A DNA stretch of 16,845 nucleotides from Desulfobacter sp. (GTDB lineage: Bacteria; Desulfobacterota; Desulfobacteria; Desulfobacterales; Desulfobacteraceae), in assembly GCA_030145005.1 (NCBI GenBank), contig JAQYWJ010000026.1, positions 1 to 16,845 on the forward strand, given 5' to 3'. Positions 14,221 to 16,845 of this stretch are shown piece after piece. A program made the position numbers and the translations under genes. The notes under the pieces were generated by a model that was not told the origin of the DNA, did no database searches, and saw nothing but the letters and a program-made list of their open reading frames with translations. Position 1 is the stretch's first letter. Every line of letters begins with the position of its first letter.

Positions 14221-14271
14221 TTGTGGGTTGGACCTGGGTGTTGATAGACCAGGTCAGCCCATGGCTGTTAT
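14221..14271 (+). repeat. dispersed hairpin repeat, copy 2
   Basis: ACCAGGTCAGCCCATGGCTGTTAT (14248-14271), with hairpin CAGCC-CAT-GGCTG (14255-14267). An additional local inverted repeat, ACCTGG (14232-14237) with CCAGGT (14249-14254), occurs in this copy. It lies about 55 nt before the next gene's start. Confidence 0.6.
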
Positions 14272-14324
14272 TAGGAGCATTTTATTGGAATTTGATGACA
14301 GGCACTGGAGGATAGAAAATAGCA

Positions 14325-15851
14325 ATGATCCAAGATCCTATTTTCGGACAGTTTATTAATTTTGGTTTAGCTGCCCTGGTTGGTTTTGCTCTAGGCTTAG
14401 AGCGTGATATGGCCGGCTCTAAAAATCCTCATGCCGGCACACGTGATTTCATCCTGATTACTTTGATTGGAGCCGTTTCAGGCTATTTAAGCCAGTATTT
14501 TCAAAGTCCATGGATCATTGTGGCCGGATTTATGGGCGCATTGTCTTTTCTATTAAGCGGCTACTGGATTGATCGGAAACACGATACGGGTATCACAACA
14601 GAAGTTGCTATGATACTGACTTTTTTCTTGGGAGTTTTGATCATTATAGGTTTTAAGGAAATGGCGATTTACATCGCAATCGTAATCCTGGTCATTCTTT
14701 CACAGAAAAAGGCAATACAATCTTTCACAAACAAAATACAACGATTTGAATTACAGGCTGCAATAAAATTTTTAGTGATAACATTTATCATTCTTCCTGT
14801 TTTCCCGAATCAACCATTATCTGATTACATGAAAACCACATTTGGTACGGTTCAAACCTATGACGAGAGCAGCAAAAAGCTCTCTATACAGATGGATTAT
14901 ATACCATCACTCCAGTCTGGAGATGTTGTAATTCTGTATAACAGCTCTGGAGAGCAACTCGGACCTTATACGGTAGAAACCCGCAAGAAAAAAGTTGTAC
15001 ATGGTATATTTCAAAAAAATGTTGAAAATAAACCTGTTAAGGGGGATGTGCTTGAAAAAAACATAGATATCATCTGGCTCTACAATATCCTTAAAGCCCT
15101 AAATCCCTATAAGATATGGTTAATTGTTATCCTGGTGTCATTTATTAGTTTAGTGGGGTATGTCGCCGTCAAGATACTTGGACCTGGTGCGGGTATTGGC
15201 CTTACAGGGTTCGTTGGTGGCTTGGCTTCCTCAACAGTCACAACGGTTTCTTTTGCAAAAAGAAGCATAGAGTCTCCGGCGTTTAACAGGAATTTTGCTG
15301 TCGCTATTCTGCTTGCATCCGCAATAATGTTTCCAAGATTGCTGCTCGAAATTGCGATTGTGAATCAAGAAATGCTGAAGAATATAGCCCTGCCTATAGT
15401 AATTATGGGAATAACGGGAATAATCCTGGCACTTTATTTTTCGTTGAAAAATAATAAGGAAAACCCAGAGAACATTACATCAATGCAGTTGGAGAATCCC
15501 TTCTGCCTGAAATCTGCCATTACATTTGGAGCAATCTTCAGCACAATATTGGTCCTGACCAGACTGGCGACAGTTTACCTTGGGGATCAGTGGTTACCAG
15601 TTGTCTCTATCGTTAGTGGGCTGGTTGACGTTGATGCCATAGCATTTTCATTAAGTGACGCTCAGAAAGCAGGAATCATTTCATTGGATTGTGCCGGCTT
15701 AAATCTCGTGATCGGTGCTATCTCAAATACACTGGTCAAACTTTTTTATGTATTCACTCTTGGAGACCGCAGGCTTTTTCGCCAGTTAGCCATATCATTT
15801 ATAATAGTCTGTCTTTCAGGTATTATCAGTGTGGCTTTTTATTATGATTAG
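14325..15851 (+). CDS. MgtC/SapB-type and DUF4010 integral membrane protein with inserted soluble segment
   Basis: 508 residues. The N-terminal MgtC-like domain has four to five membrane helices: FGLAALVGFALGLERD (13-28), then AGTRDFILITLIGAVSGYLS (37-56), 62-80, 93-126. The C-terminal DUF4010 domain has NPYKIWLIVILVSFISLVGY (260-279), GPGAGIGLTGFVGGLASST (286-304) and SIVSGLVDVDAIAFSLS (428-444), with further helices to the end. Between VFPNQPL (159-165) and NPYKIW lies about 90 residues of hydrophilic, beta-rich sequence (166-257); in the usual family layout these landmarks are close together. GGAGG lies 13 nt before the ATG, a long spacing. Coding DNA is more AT-rich than in dusB or hisG. 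Transport substrate unknown. Confidence 0.85.
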   Translation: MIQDPIFGQFINFGLAALVGFALGLERDMAGSKNPHAGTRDFILITLIGAVSGYLSQYFQSPWIIVAGFMGALSFLLSGYWIDRKHDTGITTEVAMILTFFLGVLIIIGFKEMAIYIAIVILVILSQKKAIQSFTNKIQRFELQAAIKFLVITFIILPVFPNQPLSDYMKTTFGTVQTYDESSKKLSIQMDYIPSLQSGDVVILYNSSGEQLGPYTVETRKKKVVHGIFQKNVENKPVKGDVLEKNIDIIWLYNILKALNPYKIWLIVILVSFISLVGYVAVKILGPGAGIGLTGFVGGLASSTVTTVSFAKRSIESPAFNRNFAVAILLASAIMFPRLLLEIAIVNQEMLKNIALPIVIMGITGIILALYFSLKNNKENPENITSMQLENPFCLKSAITFGAIFSTILVLTRLATVYLGDQWLPVVSIVSGLVDVDAIAFSLSDAQKAGIISLDCAGLNLVIGAISNTLVKLFYVFTLGDRRLFRQLAISFIIVCLSGIISVAFYYD

Positions 15852-15898
15852 TTAAAAGCAATCTGATATTTGACTCAAAATCAAAGCGGAGGATGTCC

Positions 15899-16681
15899 GT
15901 GAAACAGAATATAGTGATGATTCATGGAATGTGGGGAGGGGGATGGTATTGGGAAAAATACAAAAATTTTTTCACTGAAAAAGGATATAAATGTCACACA
16001 CCCTATCTTCGTTACCACAATGTCGATCCAAAAGCCGGACCTGCCCCCCGGCTTGGAACGACCAGTCTGATGCATTATGCGCAGGATATTGAAGATTACA
16101 TTAAAGAAAAGGCATTAAATACAAGACCGATCATAATGGGCCACTCCATGGGGGGCCTGCTGGCGCAAATACTTGGCGCCCGGGGAGTAGCGTCTGCGAT
16201 TGTACTTTTAACTCCTGCCGCTCCCGCCGGCATTTTTTCATTGAATTTTTCGGTTATAAAAACGTTTTGGCCGGTGTTATTTAAATGGGGCTTCTGGAAA
16301 AAACCGCATTCCTTGCCGTTTAAAAATTCCGTGTATGGAATGATGCACCTTATGAGCGAAAATGACCAGCAAAAGCATTACGGCCAGTGCGTGCACGAAT
16401 CTGGAAAGGCTGCCACAGAAATCGCGTTTTGGCAGCAAGCTGCCCGTGTAGACGAATCCAAGGTAAAATGCCCTGTCCTTGTGGTGGCTGGTAAGGAAGA
16501 CCGCATGACACCAGCGCCGGCAGTGAAAAAGGTAGCCCAAAAATATGGTGCGTTTCCAAAGAATTACAAGTGCTTTGATAAACACGCCCATATGGTGGTT
16601 TGTGAGCCTGGGTGGGAGGATGTTGCCGGGTTTGTTCGGGAGTGGTTAAAAGACACACAACCCAAAACTGACGGAATATAG
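15899..16681 (+). CDS. alpha/beta hydrolase
   Basis: About 260 residues of a soluble alpha/beta hydrolase fold. The oxyanion-hole strand IVMIHGMWGGGWYW comes first; nucleophile elbow GHSMGG (Ser at about 83), acid in AGKEDRMTP (Asp about 201) and base in HAHMVVCEPGWE (His about 231) form a complete triad. A hydrophobic and aromatic lid region (about 110-150) is typical. GGAGG at 15888-15892 directly touches the ATG at 15893 but stands 6 nt before the GTG at 15899, so the GTG is the more likely start; the ATG would add two residues. It follows the MgtC-like gene by about 45 nt on the same strand and may share its transcript. Substrate unknown. Confidence 0.88.
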   Translation: MKQNIVMIHGMWGGGWYWEKYKNFFTEKGYKCHTPYLRYHNVDPKAGPAPRLGTTSLMHYAQDIEDYIKEKALNTRPIIMGHSMGGLLAQILGARGVASAIVLLTPAAPAGIFSLNFSVIKTFWPVLFKWGFWKKPHSLPFKNSVYGMMHLMSENDQQKHYGQCVHESGKAATEIAFWQQAARVDESKVKCPVLVVAGKEDRMTPAPAVKKVAQKYGAFPKNYKCFDKHAHMVVCEPGWEDVAGFVREWLKDTQPKTDGI

Positions 16682-16845
16682 ACGCCCAATCGGAAGAGGT
16701 CTTCTTTTCGTTTTATGGCCGCCCTGGGAATGCTTATCTGTAGAACCGCCCGATCTGAACCCGCCTACCGGGTGATTTTAGATCCCCCGGCTACCCGCTT
16801 CGATTTATTTTTTTTCAGGCAGAAGATTTTGTTCCTTTATAACCT
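16682..16845 (+). other. 3' intergenic end of window with alternative GC-rich hairpins and T-run
   Basis: ACCCG (16759-16763), CGGGT (16769-16773) and ACCCG (16793-16797) can form two mutually exclusive stems; CCGGG/CCCGG is another option. An eight-T run follows at 16808-16815. It may be a terminator region for the hydrolase gene or a leader for a gene beyond the window. No ORF is seen. Confidence 0.3.

Larger units (their letters stand above)
13998..14324. other. 327-bp intergenic region between mrcA and the MgtC-like gene
   Basis: About half is the 167-bp inverted-repeat element; the rest is AT-rich and carries the second copy of the dispersed hairpin repeat (14221-14271). No convincing promoter or ORF is seen. 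Confidence 0.55.

Noticed and set aside
16691..16717. Intrinsic terminator just after the hydrolase gene (GGAAG/CTTC then T-rich)
   Set aside because: The stem has only 4-5 weak pairs and a tight loop, so it is not convincing.
1..16845. CRISPR arrays, tRNA or rRNA genes
   Set aside because: No regularly spaced repeat array and no tRNA- or rRNA-like segment was seen; the short tandem repeats present are coding or leader repeats.

Overview
The window reads like chromosomal DNA of an anaerobic, probably sulfate-reducing member of the Desulfobacterota (Desulfobacter-like). That is an inference from protein style and gene company: long-form HisG beside HisI, a DUF1848 protein next to a Dus enzyme, and a HypB-like GTPase/ABC ATPase cluster. 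No rRNA or other taxonomic marker is present. Genes have moderate GC, and intergenic DNA is clearly AT-rich.

Layout. 1-1477 (+): the 3' part of a DUF1848 gene followed by a tRNA-dihydrouridine synthase. 1478-1696: two adjacent inverted-repeat elements. 1681-2094 (-): queF (queuosine biosynthesis). 2508-3305 (+): an unrecognised protein with a serine-recombinase-like C-terminal segment and a clear intrinsic terminator. 3509-3817 (-): a small HNH protein. 3933-7838 (-): a tight run transcribed hisI-hisG-aminotransferase-engB-era, joined by 1-4 nt overlaps or direct abutment. 8081-11061 (-): a three-gene cluster of a substrate-binding-like protein, a HypB/UreG-like GTPase and an ABC ATPase, with overlapping or nearly touching genes. 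11592-13997 (+): a class A penicillin-binding protein (mrcA type). 14325-15851 (+): a MgtC/DUF4010-type membrane protein. 15899-16681 (+): an alpha/beta hydrolase.

The least explained system is the 8081-11061 cluster. It looks like an ABC importer, but it has no permease and its substrate-binding component has no signal peptide. The binding protein and the ATPase both begin with a short DUF1858/ScdA_N-like helical module. The third partner is a GTPase of the metallochaperone type carrying CxxC motifs. I infer a cytoplasmic machine, possibly for cofactor or metal-centre handling, rather than a transporter; this is not demonstrated.

A second theme is structural. Five different inverted-repeat elements of 74-167 bp begin at, overlap, or lie within a few bases of the stop codons of dusB, queF, the HNH gene, era and mrcA. 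Two of them supply the last codons and stop of the host gene. Three carry short flanking direct repeats compatible with MITE-like insertion. A separate dispersed repeat (11230-11277 and 14221-14271) contains a small hairpin with a compensatory base-pair change.
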